From the IMG/VR virus record IMGVR_UViG_3300005842_000021, positions 1-43,429 of that record: a stretch of 43,429 nt of DNA, one strand, 5' to 3'. The translations under genes and the position numbers were made by a program. Each line of letters opens with the position of its first letter. Position 1 is the stretch's first letter. Shown here piece by piece: positions 19,631 through 25,752 of the stretch. The notes beneath the pieces were generated by a model. The model did no database searches and was not told where the DNA came from. It was given only the letters and a program-made list of their open reading frames with translations. The DNA comes from a virus.

Positions 19631-19665
19631 GGTTCTTCCTTTCGTGAGATGGCGGACAAAAAGAA

Positions 19666-19693
19666 AACAGGACACCGTGTTAGGGTGCCTGTT
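19666..19693 (-). terminator. Intrinsic terminator of the 52-residue cassette
   Basis: AACAGG (19666-19671) pairs with CCTGTT (19688-19693) and CACC with GGTG, with one bulged A. On the minus strand TTTTCTTTTTG follows. It lies about 35 bp before the next gene start. Confidence 0.85.
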
Positions 19694-19710
19694 CCTTTCC
19701 TGGGGACATC

Positions 19711-19869
19711 TTAGTCTTCGCGCTTCTCGATTTGCTTGATGACGATTGCGGTAGCTGCGATTGATACGGCAGTGACGACCGCCATGCTTGCTAATTGCAC
19801 GACGAGCGCCTTACCATTAATCGCGGCCACAACATTCTCAGCAGCATTCGATACAGCCTTGTCAACCAT
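19711..19869 (-). CDS. 52-residue membrane-associated cassette protein
   Basis: ATG at 19869 behind AAAGGACC; TAA at 19711-19713. The sequence begins MVDKAVSNAAENVVAAING and has one hydrophobic helix (VVQLASMAVVTAVSIAATAIVI, about 23-44), ending in the charged IKQIEKRED. A complete cassette with promoter 19891-19920 and terminator 19666-19693. It is similar in size and layout to the other single-span cassette proteins, but without clear sequence identity. Function unknown. Confidence 0.78.
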   Translation of the reverse strand: MVDKAVSNAAENVVAAINGKALVVQLASMAVVTAVSIAATAIVIKQIEKRED

Positions 19870-19890
19870 GATGGTCCTTTCGGTAGTAGG

Positions 19891-19920
19891 GTCTCATCAT
19901 AGTGCTTGTAATTCTTGCGA
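19891..19920 (-). promoter_or_regulatory. Cassette promoter 9
   Basis: Minus strand: TCGCAA, 13 bp containing ATTACA, TATGAT (19901-19896), GAGACCC. It drives the 52-residue gene. Confidence 0.8.
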
Positions 19921-19928
19921 GGATAAAA

Positions 19929-19955
19929 CCTGAGCCCTTGTTAGGGGCTCGAGGC
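19929..19955 (-). terminator. Intrinsic terminator (diverged copy of the 36-bp repeat)
   Basis: GAGCCC (19932-19937) pairs with GGGCTC (19945-19950), tail GGTTTTATCC. It is a variant of the repeat at 5746 and 17048. It ends the 73-residue cassette and abuts cassette promoter 9. Confidence 0.82.
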
Positions 19956-19963
19956 TTAGAGAC

Positions 19964-20185
19964 TTATTGAACAGATACCGATTGCGTAGTAATGCCTCGA
20001 AGCAATTCTTGCTCGAGCTGAATCACCAAATACCGGAGCACTCGTGCTTCCTCATACGTGAAAGTGTTCTCTACCTGGCTATCTGGGCCTTCGGCAGTAA
20101 TCACTACCTCGTCTTCGTTGCAGGAGACGCTCATCGAGATCTGGTTTCCCTTCTCGTTCACGAATTCCTTGATCAGCTTAGACAT
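19964..20185 (-). CDS. Small cassette protein, paralogous family member
   Basis: 73 residues: charged start (SKLIKEFVNEKGNQISMSVSC), acidic beta segment (EDEVVITAEGPDSQ), then FTYEEARVLRYLVIQLEQELL. The C-terminal Glu-Ala-x-x-Leu-Arg-x-Leu helix and the preceding beta hairpin match the proteins at 6526-6711 and 20323-20526. GAGAGGATT before the ATG; promoter 20205-20234; terminator 19929-19955. The family may be a small host-interaction module; unknown. Confidence 0.8.
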   Translation of the reverse strand: MSKLIKEFVNEKGNQISMSVSCNEDEVVITAEGPDSQVENTFTYEEARVLRYLVIQLEQELLRGITTQSVSVQ

Positions 20186-20204
20186 TTCAATCCTCTCTGT
20201 GGGG

Positions 20205-20234
20205 GTCTCACTATAGAACGAGAAATTCTTGCGA
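20205..20234 (-). promoter_or_regulatory. Cassette promoter 10
   Basis: Minus strand: TCGCAA, 13 bp, TATAGT (20215-20210), GAGACCCCC. It drives the 73-residue gene. Confidence 0.8.
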
Positions 20235-20278
20235 GGGTTTTCAGAAAATCCTTCCGCGGGAATTTTTGGAAAAGAAAA

Positions 20279-20302
20279 CCAAACTCCTTGTGGGGAGTCT
20301 GG
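20279..20302 (-). terminator. Intrinsic terminator of the 67-residue cassette
   Basis: ACTCC (20283-20287) pairs with GGAGT (20294-20298) with CC/GG flanks, then GGTTTTCTTTTCC on the minus strand. Confidence 0.82.
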
Positions 20303-20322
20303 CTTTAGATCTACTCGGGTGA

Positions 20323-20526
20323 CTAGTCGTTCTTGTACGCAGGTTCAGCAAGAATCAGAAGTTCTCGGATCACCTTAGCTTCGTTGGAAGAGCATTCGAA
20401 TACGTCCCGATCCTCCTCGTTTCCGGGGTGGGCCAAAACAATTAGTACACTTCTTCCTTCGACACTAACCGTGATCTCGACCTCTTCTTCGAGTTCATTG
20501 ATGAAAGTGCGTTGGAATTTGACCAT
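20323..20526 (-). CDS. Small cassette protein, paralogous family member
   Basis: 67 residues from the ATG at 20526 (AAAGGATT upstream; a TTG two codons earlier is unlikely). The sequence FQRTFINELEEEVEITVSVEGRSVLIVLA is beta-rich and acidic; SSNEAKVIRELLILAE is the conserved terminal helix shared with 6526-6711 and 19964-20185. Promoter 20545-20574, terminator 20279-20302. No known homologue recognised. Confidence 0.8.
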   Translation of the reverse strand: MVKFQRTFINELEEEVEITVSVEGRSVLIVLAHPGNEEDRDVFECSSNEAKVIRELLILAEPAYKND

Positions 20527-20544
20527 TGTCAATCCTTTCGTAGG

Positions 20545-20574
20545 GTCTCACTATAGGATGTGTATAATTTGCGA
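20545..20574 (-). promoter_or_regulatory. Cassette promoter 11
   Basis: Minus strand: TCGCAA, 13 bp, TATAGT (20555-20550), GAGACCC. It drives the 67-residue gene. Confidence 0.8.
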
Positions 20575-20577
20575 AAA

Positions 20578-20598
20578 CCAAAGGCCTTGCGGCCTTGG
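20578..20598 (-). terminator. Intrinsic terminator of the 28-residue cassette
   Basis: CCAA-GGCC arms (20578-20586) pair with GGCCTTGG (20591-20598) with one bulged A and loop TTGC, then TTTTCGC on the minus strand. Confidence 0.85.
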
Positions 20599-20615
20599 CT
20601 TAGAAATCTCGAAAT

Positions 20616-20702
20616 TCAGATGAGTTTCCTGACGATCAGCACGATTAGCCAAAGCCCTCCAGTGAGGAAGGTTAGGGCTACGTGGAGAATCAGTTTACAC
20701 AT
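20616..20702 (-). CDS. 28-residue membrane microprotein
   Basis: ATG at 20702 with AAAGGAAATGTC upstream. A longer in-frame reading to 20807 crosses the promoter and is rejected. After MCKLI the product is almost entirely one hydrophobic helix (LHVALTFLTGGLWLIVLIV) with a basic end (RKLI). Promoter 20720-20749 and terminator 20578-20598 make it a complete cassette. Together with the 34-residue peptide at 7529-7633 it shows that the phage spends full promoter-terminator units on peptides of about 30 residues. Function unknown. Confidence 0.72.
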   Translation of the reverse strand: MCKLILHVALTFLTGGLWLIVLIVRKLI

Positions 20703-20719
20703 GACATTTCCTTTCGTAG

Positions 20720-20749
20720 GTTTCATACTATCCCATGTTAAATTCGCGA
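20720..20749 (-). promoter_or_regulatory. Cassette promoter 12
   Basis: Minus strand: TCGCGA, 13 bp, TAGTAT (20730-20725), GAAAC in place of GAGAC. It is the most divergent copy and drives the 28-residue gene. Confidence 0.7.
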
Positions 20750-20784
20750 GGCAAAAAATATAATCCATGCGTAAAGCTAAGAAA

Positions 20785-20823
20785 ACACAGAAGGCATGTA
20801 ATCGCAATACACACCTTCTGTGT
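20785..20823 (-). terminator. Intrinsic terminator of the 123-residue cassette
   Basis: ACACAGAAGG (20785-20794) pairs with CCTTCTGTGT (20814-20823), a 10-bp stem with a 19-nt loop, then TTTTCTTAGC on the minus strand. Confidence 0.82.
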
Positions 20824-20844
20824 CGTCCTTCTTTTCAGGGTCGG

Positions 20845-21216
20845 TTACCTCAGTTTCATAACGAGGTTCATCGCTCGAGAAGTTATGACATTTGCTCTCT
20901 CATAACCGAGGATGATTACAATCCCGAGGAGATTTCCTGCTACTAGAATCAACGTATCCGGGCTCACTCGTTTGGGACGAAGAAGATCTCTTTGTTTCAA
21001 AGCCGTCTCAACAACACGCAGATCATTATTAGCGTTCGTATCGAGAGCTTTAAGCCGTAGGTTCTCCTCAATATCTCTCATCTTGTATAGCTTGGTCAGT
21101 TGATTCGCCATAACGTCGAATTCCTTGGAACTGCAATCAACACTCGACATTTCGTCAAGCAGTCTGTCAATTGCTAGTTCGAGTTTTCCTCTCGTCTCTT
21201 CGACTTCGGGTAACAT
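20845..21216 (-). CDS. Coiled-coil protein with a C-terminal membrane anchor
   Basis: 123 residues. The first 80 are a charged helical region (VEETRGKLELAIDRLLDEM, MANQLTKLYKMRDIEENLRLKAL, VVETALKQRDLL). Residues about 87-105 (DTLILVAGNLLGIVIILGY) are one transmembrane helix, followed by a short basic tail. ATG at 21216 with AAGGAGATTG; promoter 21237-21266; terminator 20785-20823. Similar helical, C-terminally anchored proteins occur beside actinophage lysis genes, as here next to the holin, so a lysis-related or exclusion function is possible. Confidence 0.8.
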   Translation of the reverse strand: MLPEVEETRGKLELAIDRLLDEMSSVDCSSKEFDVMANQLTKLYKMRDIEENLRLKALDTNANNDLRVVETALKQRDLLRPKRVSPDTLILVAGNLLGIVIILGYERANVITSRAMNLVMKLR

Positions 21217-21236
21217 ACAATCTCCTTAAAATAGGG

Positions 21237-21266
21237 GTCTCATCATAGGAGATGTTTACAGCGCGA
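21237..21266 (-). promoter_or_regulatory. Cassette promoter 13
   Basis: Minus strand: TCGCGC, 13 bp containing AAACAT, TATGAT (21247-21242), GAGACCCC. It drives the 123-residue gene and is the first copy met after the structural and lysis genes. Confidence 0.8.
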
Positions 21267-21275
21267 CCCTTTTTG

Positions 21276-21920
21276 TCACTGTCTGATAATTTTGAAGGTA
21301 ATATCCGGCCTCGTTGTAAGGATGACGGGGTCAACATCCTTCAAGTGAAGAGACGAATGATCTTCGTGATCTTCGATGGCCAGAGTACCGCCATATTTCT
21401 CTGTCTTGTCATATGTGTTGGAGCTGATTCCGAGGAGGACTCCAAGGAATGTGTCGAGAGCTAGGATAGTACCGCTTACTTCCTCTGGATATGGAAGAAG
21501 CCAGATCTGAGCTAGCGTAAAATACAACGTTCCGAGAGCAGGAAGGTAGATCTGGGCTACCCTCTTAAGGACGTCATATACGGGGGACGTGAATTTCACG
21601 ATTTCAACCTTCTTTCGACTAGGCCTGTTTAACCTCCAAATCCACCAAGCCAAAGCTGATGTAGAACTGGCGATTAATGTGTAAAGCACAACTCCAGACC
21701 AGAATATAACAAGAATGTCCAGGGGTCGCCACATTTGAAACAACAAGGAAACGTCAATAGCGAAGGCGAAGGAAGCAGCTTGGAACATAAATATTCGTCC
21801 AAGTCTGGTAGATCGCCAAGGTGAAAAGAAATATATCATAGGCACTGCATTAACGCCAACGGCGCTGATGCCCATGAGGACAGTTAACCATGCTCTCAAA
21901 ACCGCTATGTCACGAGTCAT
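21276..21920 (-). CDS. r1t-type holin fused to an N-terminal multi-span membrane domain
   Basis: 214 residues. Residues about 112-180 (YDVLKRVAQIYLPALGTLYFTLAQIWLLPYPEE followed by VSGTILALDTFLGVLLGIS) match r1t-family phage holins, which form the membrane holes that let endolysin out. The first 100 residues carry three further hydrophobic helices (AWLTVLMGISAVGVNAVPMIYFF, FMFQAASFAFAIDVSLLF, DILVIFWSGVVLYTLIASS). That domain is normally a separate small membrane protein or absent. The C-terminus is soluble (DHEDHSSLHLKD). ATG at 21920 with GGGAGGAG. It follows two other lysis-region genes. Confidence 0.78.
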   Translation of the reverse strand: MTRDIAVLRAWLTVLMGISAVGVNAVPMIYFFSPWRSTRLGRIFMFQAASFAFAIDVSLLFQMWRPLDILVIFWSGVVLYTLIASSTSALAWWIWRLNRPSRKKVEIVKFTSPVYDVLKRVAQIYLPALGTLYFTLAQIWLLPYPEEVSGTILALDTFLGVLLGISSNTYDKTEKYGGTLAIEDHEDHSSLHLKDVDPVILTTRPDITFKIIRQ

Positions 21921-22114
21921 TATCTCCTCCCGTGACGAACTATAACATCTTCAAGAGCCTCAGCAAAATGATTACGTTCGCGAATATCCTTCAAAGCCTT
22001 GGACACCTTATTAACTTCGGTGGACCTTTGTTGGACAGCTCGAAGGTTTCTTTGTGCATCCGCTAACGCCTCATCCGCTTTATTGTGATTATTCCTATGG
22101 CGTCGGAACCACAT
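21920..22114 (-). CDS. Small coiled-coil protein of the lysis region (DUF7620-like)
   Basis: 64 residues from the ATG at 22114 behind AGGGGGAACC; a longer frame to 22162 overlaps the preceding gene. Basic start (WFRRHRNNHNKADEAL), then a long charged helix (ALADAQRNLRAVQQRSTEVNKVSKALKDIRERNHFAEALEDVI). I recall the RERNHFAE motif in actinophage proteins next to holins, as here. It may be a cytoplasmic partner of the holin; unproven. Its last base overlaps the holin start. Confidence 0.78.
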   Translation of the reverse strand: MWFRRHRNNHNKADEALADAQRNLRAVQQRSTEVNKVSKALKDIRERNHFAEALEDVIVRHGRR

Positions 22115-22388
22115 TGGTTCCCCCTGACTGGCGCACCTGAGATGCGTTGAAGATAGCTTCAACTATCTGGTGTGTCGTTTTGGCTTGCTCTAAAAGTTGA
22201 GCTGTCTGCGCATCTGATAGCCTCCGCGCTTCTCTTTCGGCCTCATACGCTTTTTCCCACTTCTCAGCTTCCTTGACCTTCTCTGTGTAGAAAAATCTAG
22301 GAACTAGCTTGCCAATAAACACCAGCAGGACGGCAATTCCAAGTAACACGGGGGGCGTCAAAGTGGCAATAGGTATACCGTCCAACAT
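22095..22388 (-). CDS. Lysis-region membrane protein, putative second holin
   Basis: 97 residues if started at the ATG at 22388; a GTG at 22397 (three codons longer) is equally possible with AAGGAAGGAG just upstream. Residues about 8-28 (TLTPPVLLGIAVLLVFIGKLVPRFFY) are one membrane helix, then a long charged helix (TEKVKEAEKWEKAYEAEREARRLSDAQTAQLLEQAK). This N-anchor plus cytoplasmic coiled-coil layout is common for small proteins beside actinophage holins. It overlaps the next gene by 20 bp. Confidence 0.78.
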   Translation of the reverse strand: MLDGIPIATLTPPVLLGIAVLLVFIGKLVPRFFYTEKVKEAEKWEKAYEAEREARRLSDAQTAQLLEQAKTTHQIVEAIFNASQVRQSGGTNVVPTP

Positions 22389-22406
22389 GGTTTCCACTCT
22401 CCTTCC

Positions 22407-23489
22407 TTAGGTCGATTCCTTCCAAGTTCCTAGAACTTTGACCCAAGGTCTAGCTACTCGCCAAACACCGCTAACCTTAACATAAGGGACTGCTGATTTC
22501 CACACGCCGCCTACGTTAATTCTAGCACCAGCAATCATGGTAGCGGATTTGCTAGCTGACCAGGGACCAGAGCCAACTGCATTATTAGCCCGAACAAAGA
22601 AATAATACTTTATTCCTGGGTTTAGACTAGTTATTGTCTTAGGAGAGGTTGCGGTCACAATAGTCAAACCAGATGAGCTATTAATAGTGCTATAGCCGAC
22701 TTCGTATGAAGTTATTGCTGTGCCGCCGTTATAGGGAGCAGTCCAAGATACAACGGCCTGTACTTGGGTAACGCCGGATATCGGATCAACTACTGGAGCG
22801 CCAGGAACACTCCAAGTAGTGGCCGTAGCCATCGGAGACCAGTCTGAATATCCCGCCGAATTATGCGTACGAGCCCAGACATTGTATGCAGTGCCTTGCG
22901 TTAGACCAGAGATGGTATCCGATCCGTCCGAAGCTATAATAGTGCCTGCGTTCGGATCCGTTCCAGTACTATACGAAAGTTGTCGACTATCGATAGGAGC
23001 TCCTCCGGAGCCATCACTGAATGTCGCAACAAACGAATCCTGGTCTAGACTTGATATGACTGGTGTACTTGGCGGGTTTGAAAATCTCGCAATCGTGGGT
23101 AGACTGAAACTGCCCGACGCGCTTGATACTGATCCGGAGAAGCCAGTAAGCGTCGCAGATAGACTTATCGATCCTGTTCCATCTGCGTTATGCGCAATCC
23201 AAACCGATCCAGATGCCACTTGCAAATTAGGAACTCTATGGTCATGACCACTATTATAAGCATGAACATGGTCTCCGGCACCATGATCGTAGTAATATGA
23301 TCCGGCGTTTATCCAGGCTTCGCCGTTCCTCAAACCACGACAAGAATAGGTGACAAAGTCCCAGCCCAATTGCCAATTTATCAAAGATCTGTTACCAGCG
23401 ACGTCCTGACTAGCAACCTGCCAATTCATGAAAACGAATTCATTACCGTCGGCTACGTGGTTGCCAGTAATACTACCTGAGCTGGGCAT
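22407..23489 (-). CDS. Minor tail protein with fibronectin type III domains (receptor-region candidate)
   Basis: 360 residues from the ATG at 23489 (GGAGGTGAC). The first third is beta-rich, with glycine/tyrosine/His clusters (NAGSYYYDHGAGDHVHAYNSG) that look like a carbohydrate-binding or metal-binding surface. Two fibronectin type III repeats follow (about 140-232 and 233-318: PSTPVISSLD... WARTHNSAGYSDWSP; PGAPVVDPISG... VRANNAVGSGPWSAS). The C-terminus holds three copies of a GVWKxAxPxVKVxGxW motif. FN3 domains and short Trp repeats are typical of the tail tip. It is the last tail gene before lysis. Confidence 0.8.
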   Translation of the reverse strand: MPSSGSITGNHVADGNEFVFMNWQVASQDVAGNRSLINWQLGWDFVTYSCRGLRNGEAWINAGSYYYDHGAGDHVHAYNSGHDHRVPNLQVASGSVWIAHNADGTGSISLSATLTGFSGSVSSASGSFSLPTIARFSNPPSTPVISSLDQDSFVATFSDGSGGAPIDSRQLSYSTGTDPNAGTIIASDGSDTISGLTQGTAYNVWARTHNSAGYSDWSPMATATTWSVPGAPVVDPISGVTQVQAVVSWTAPYNGGTAITSYEVGYSTINSSSGLTIVTATSPKTITSLNPGIKYYFFVRANNAVGSGPWSASKSATMIAGARINVGGVWKSAVPYVKVSGVWRVARPWVKVLGTWKEST

Positions 23490-23498
23490 TGTCACCTC

Positions 23499-23738
23499 CT
23501 ACGTGAGAATCTTGAAGTAAATATCCCCATCACTTCCGCCGGAAGGATCAGCTGTACCTGACGTGATACCAGAAGCCGTCCGATAAGCAGCCTTCCCTGT
23601 TGGTATGCTTGCCATGGTTAAGGCGACCTCATCCCTCGTACGATTAATCTCTCGAGCTCCCCAGCGAACGCGACCTTCTTCTCCTGTATCAGGCACAAGC
23701 GGAAGGCCGGCAGCTACTGCATCATCCCCAATAGCCAT
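23499..23738 (-). CDS. Small minor tail protein
   Basis: 79 residues from the ATG at 23738 with AGGAGGTGTC; the longer frame to 23825 crosses the previous gene. The segment DDAVAAGLPLVPDTGEEGRVRWGAREINRTRDEVA recalls small proteins placed between the Gp37-like tail protein and the receptor-binding protein in actinophages. Low-complexity Gly/Ser/Asp tail (DPSGGSDGDIYFKIL). Probably a structural linker or short baseplate component; not recognised more precisely. Confidence 0.72.
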   Translation of the reverse strand: MAIGDDAVAAGLPLVPDTGEEGRVRWGAREINRTRDEVALTMASIPTGKAAYRTASGITSGTADPSGGSDGDIYFKILT

Positions 23739-23749
23739 ATGACACCTCC

Positions 23750-24928
23750 TTAAGGCAAGTCGGCCCATTCTGTCGGGTCTGGGTTCAAGTCGGCCCATTC
23801 TTGAGAAATTGGCCAGTCCAGCCAAGATCCCGGGAATATGAACGTATTGACGGAAAGGGCAGGGAAAGACCTATCACCCTCTGCATCGCTTACAAATATC
23901 TGCTCAGTGACTTGCATAGTGCTGGTAGTTCCGTCATCGTCACTAAGCTCAACCAAGTCGCCCAGATTATAATCGACGCCATACTTGAACTGGCTTGTCT
24001 GAGCAACTTCACCATCTAGAACAGTGAACACTCGATTTTTGGCTAGCTCGTCCTTACCCCTCTGTATCATCTGATCAGAAGCAGTCGGGCCGTCAGGATC
24101 GGTAATATCGCTAGCCACCACGACCAATGCACGTCTCTCAAAGCCAGCCACAGTTGGATCTACATCTGCAGGATATACGACCTCATGACCCACTGGAGAG
24201 ATCACGTAGGCCACATTCTTGTACAATGCAGTTGACGTCAACTTATTAGTGTCTCTCAAATTATCCATATCTGGAGAGAATATAACTGCTGGCAAAGTGG
24301 TCTGTGTGGTAGTCCGATCACTACCCATGTAAACATCAAAATATAGAGTATTCGTGGAGGAGTCCAGCACGAGACGGAAACCCATAGCAAATGCATCACA
24401 AAGCTCTTTTTCGGCAGTATATAAAGGCTTCGGATCTATGGAATATACTATCACATCGGTAGGTTCGGCGATTGTATCTACCGGGAACAGAACGTTGTCC
24501 TCAACTACTCCCGGTATGATATCACCAGAATCAATCACTCCGGTAACACAAATATCATGGAAAAGTTGACGAGCTATGGCAGCCGGAACATCTGTGATAA
24601 CCCATTTAGGATCATCAGTAAGATTAGTCAGATCTGCCATAGCCAATCGATGTTGCAAGATTGACTCTAGCGAAGGACCTTTGACCTTCAGTAGCCTAGC
24701 GCCATCAACGTCAGTCACATCCTCTACTGTTTCTATTGTCATCACACGATAGGAATTTGGATGACTAAGGCGCACGCCAGGGACAAATATACGACGGTTC
24801 TCCAAGGTTGAGAAAACATCTAGCTCAAAATCCCCGGAGGCTGAGAAGCGCTCTGTCCAGATAAATGATTTGAACTTGTCGACTACCGCAACCGTACGAT
24901 AGAGGCTGTCTAGAATATAGATCTCCAT
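23750..24928 (-). CDS. Tail protein of the ReqiPepy6 Gp37-like family
   Basis: 392 residues. The N-terminal YILDSLYRTVAVVDKFKSFIWTERFSASGDFELDVF and GPSLESILQHRLAM sequences follow the Siphovirus ReqiPepy6 Gp37-like family of actinophages, structural proteins at the tail tip acting like the phage lambda GpJ or T4 gp27 hub. The rest is beta-rich (DQMIQRGKDELAKNRVF, then VDYNLGDLVELSD, a segment shared by many tail-hub proteins). The start overlaps the distal tail gene stop as TAATG. Confidence 0.82.
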   Translation of the reverse strand: MEIYILDSLYRTVAVVDKFKSFIWTERFSASGDFELDVFSTLENRRIFVPGVRLSHPNSYRVMTIETVEDVTDVDGARLLKVKGPSLESILQHRLAMADLTNLTDDPKWVITDVPAAIARQLFHDICVTGVIDSGDIIPGVVEDNVLFPVDTIAEPTDVIVYSIDPKPLYTAEKELCDAFAMGFRLVLDSSTNTLYFDVYMGSDRTTTQTTLPAVIFSPDMDNLRDTNKLTSTALYKNVAYVISPVGHEVVYPADVDPTVAGFERRALVVVASDITDPDGPTASDQMIQRGKDELAKNRVFTVLDGEVAQTSQFKYGVDYNLGDLVELSDDDGTTSTMQVTEQIFVSDAEGDRSFPALSVNTFIFPGSWLDWPISQEWADLNPDPTEWADLP

Positions 24929-25752
24929 TACAAGCCCCCATGCCTTTGCATGTAGGAAAAGCTAAACGGTACCGGAGCACCTAAAGCATACACGCGAAGA
25001 TAGTTGTCTCCCGGTCGTAATTGAATCCAGTCAGATTGCGAAGACCTGGCATATAGGAGTGAGCTATCAGTACTAGCTCTTGTCAGGGTGACATACTTAT
25101 TACCTGTAACAGTACTAATTTTAAGTACGTCATCAGCTACCAAGGACGCCTGAATATCCAAGCTACGAACAATATTATCCGGAGGGCGATGATAAATCGT
25201 GAACTCACTAAGCGATCTATCAACGTTCAACGTGAATACAATACCCGTGTCTACCGAACCGTCGTAAGTCACAAGAAATTCAGTAGTGTCAGCGACGGTA
25301 TCTCCGGTAACAGTCGTAGTGTCAAGCTCAATGAAATCCGGATCAAAACACATGATGGAGATGGTAGCCTTAGGTTCTTGGACAAAGAGTGGAGCCTCGC
25401 AAGTCTCCACCCTGCCCATGATGTTTACGATGAGACCGTCCACCATATAGAACTGAAGCTGAACTTCAGTTTTAGTCATGAAAAACTGATACAGATTAGT
25501 TCGGAGAGCTCGAACGGTTTGTGTAGCGTAGTCAGGATGGAAGCTAACAGTCAATATGATGTTTCTTGGATCGCGCTTACTGGATTGGTACTGAGCACCG
25601 TCTAGATTTGCGAAGCTAGACGACACTAAGGTCGCCTTTACCGGGTCTAACCCTTCAACGTCTTCTAGCGCGTAGCCATTAGATATGTCGCCTAGCTGGA
25701 AGGTAAGAAGCGATCCTACAGAACTCCTTGCTTCAATTTTGCTAATGCTCAT
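24928..25752 (-). CDS. Distal tail (Dit-like) minor tail protein
   Basis: 274 residues. N-terminal ISNGYALEDVEGLDPVKATLVSSSFANLDGAQYQSSKRDPRNIILTV is the pattern of Dit or sipho-tail proteins, which join the tail tube to the tip. The C-terminal half is a beta sandwich ending LRPGDNYLRVYALGAPVPFSF, typical of phage minor tail proteins. It follows the tape measure with a 4-bp ATGA overlap and precedes the Gp37-like protein, the usual order. Confidence 0.82.
   Translation of the reverse strand: MSISKIEARSSVGSLLTFQLGDISNGYALEDVEGLDPVKATLVSSSFANLDGAQYQSSKRDPRNIILTVSFHPDYATQTVRALRTNLYQFFMTKTEVQLQFYMVDGLIVNIMGRVETCEAPLFVQEPKATISIMCFDPDFIELDTTTVTGDTVADTTEFLVTYDGSVDTGIVFTLNVDRSLSEFTIYHRPPDNIVRSLDIQASLVADDVLKISTVTGNKYVTLTRASTDSSLLYARSSQSDWIQLRPGDNYLRVYALGAPVPFSFSYMQRHGGL

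Noticed and set aside
20541-20560. Similarity of GTCTCACTATAGG on the plus strand to a T7 promoter core
   Set aside because: It is the reverse complement of a minus-strand promoter element with TATAGT, all genes lie on the minus strand, and no T7-type polymerase is encoded in the window.
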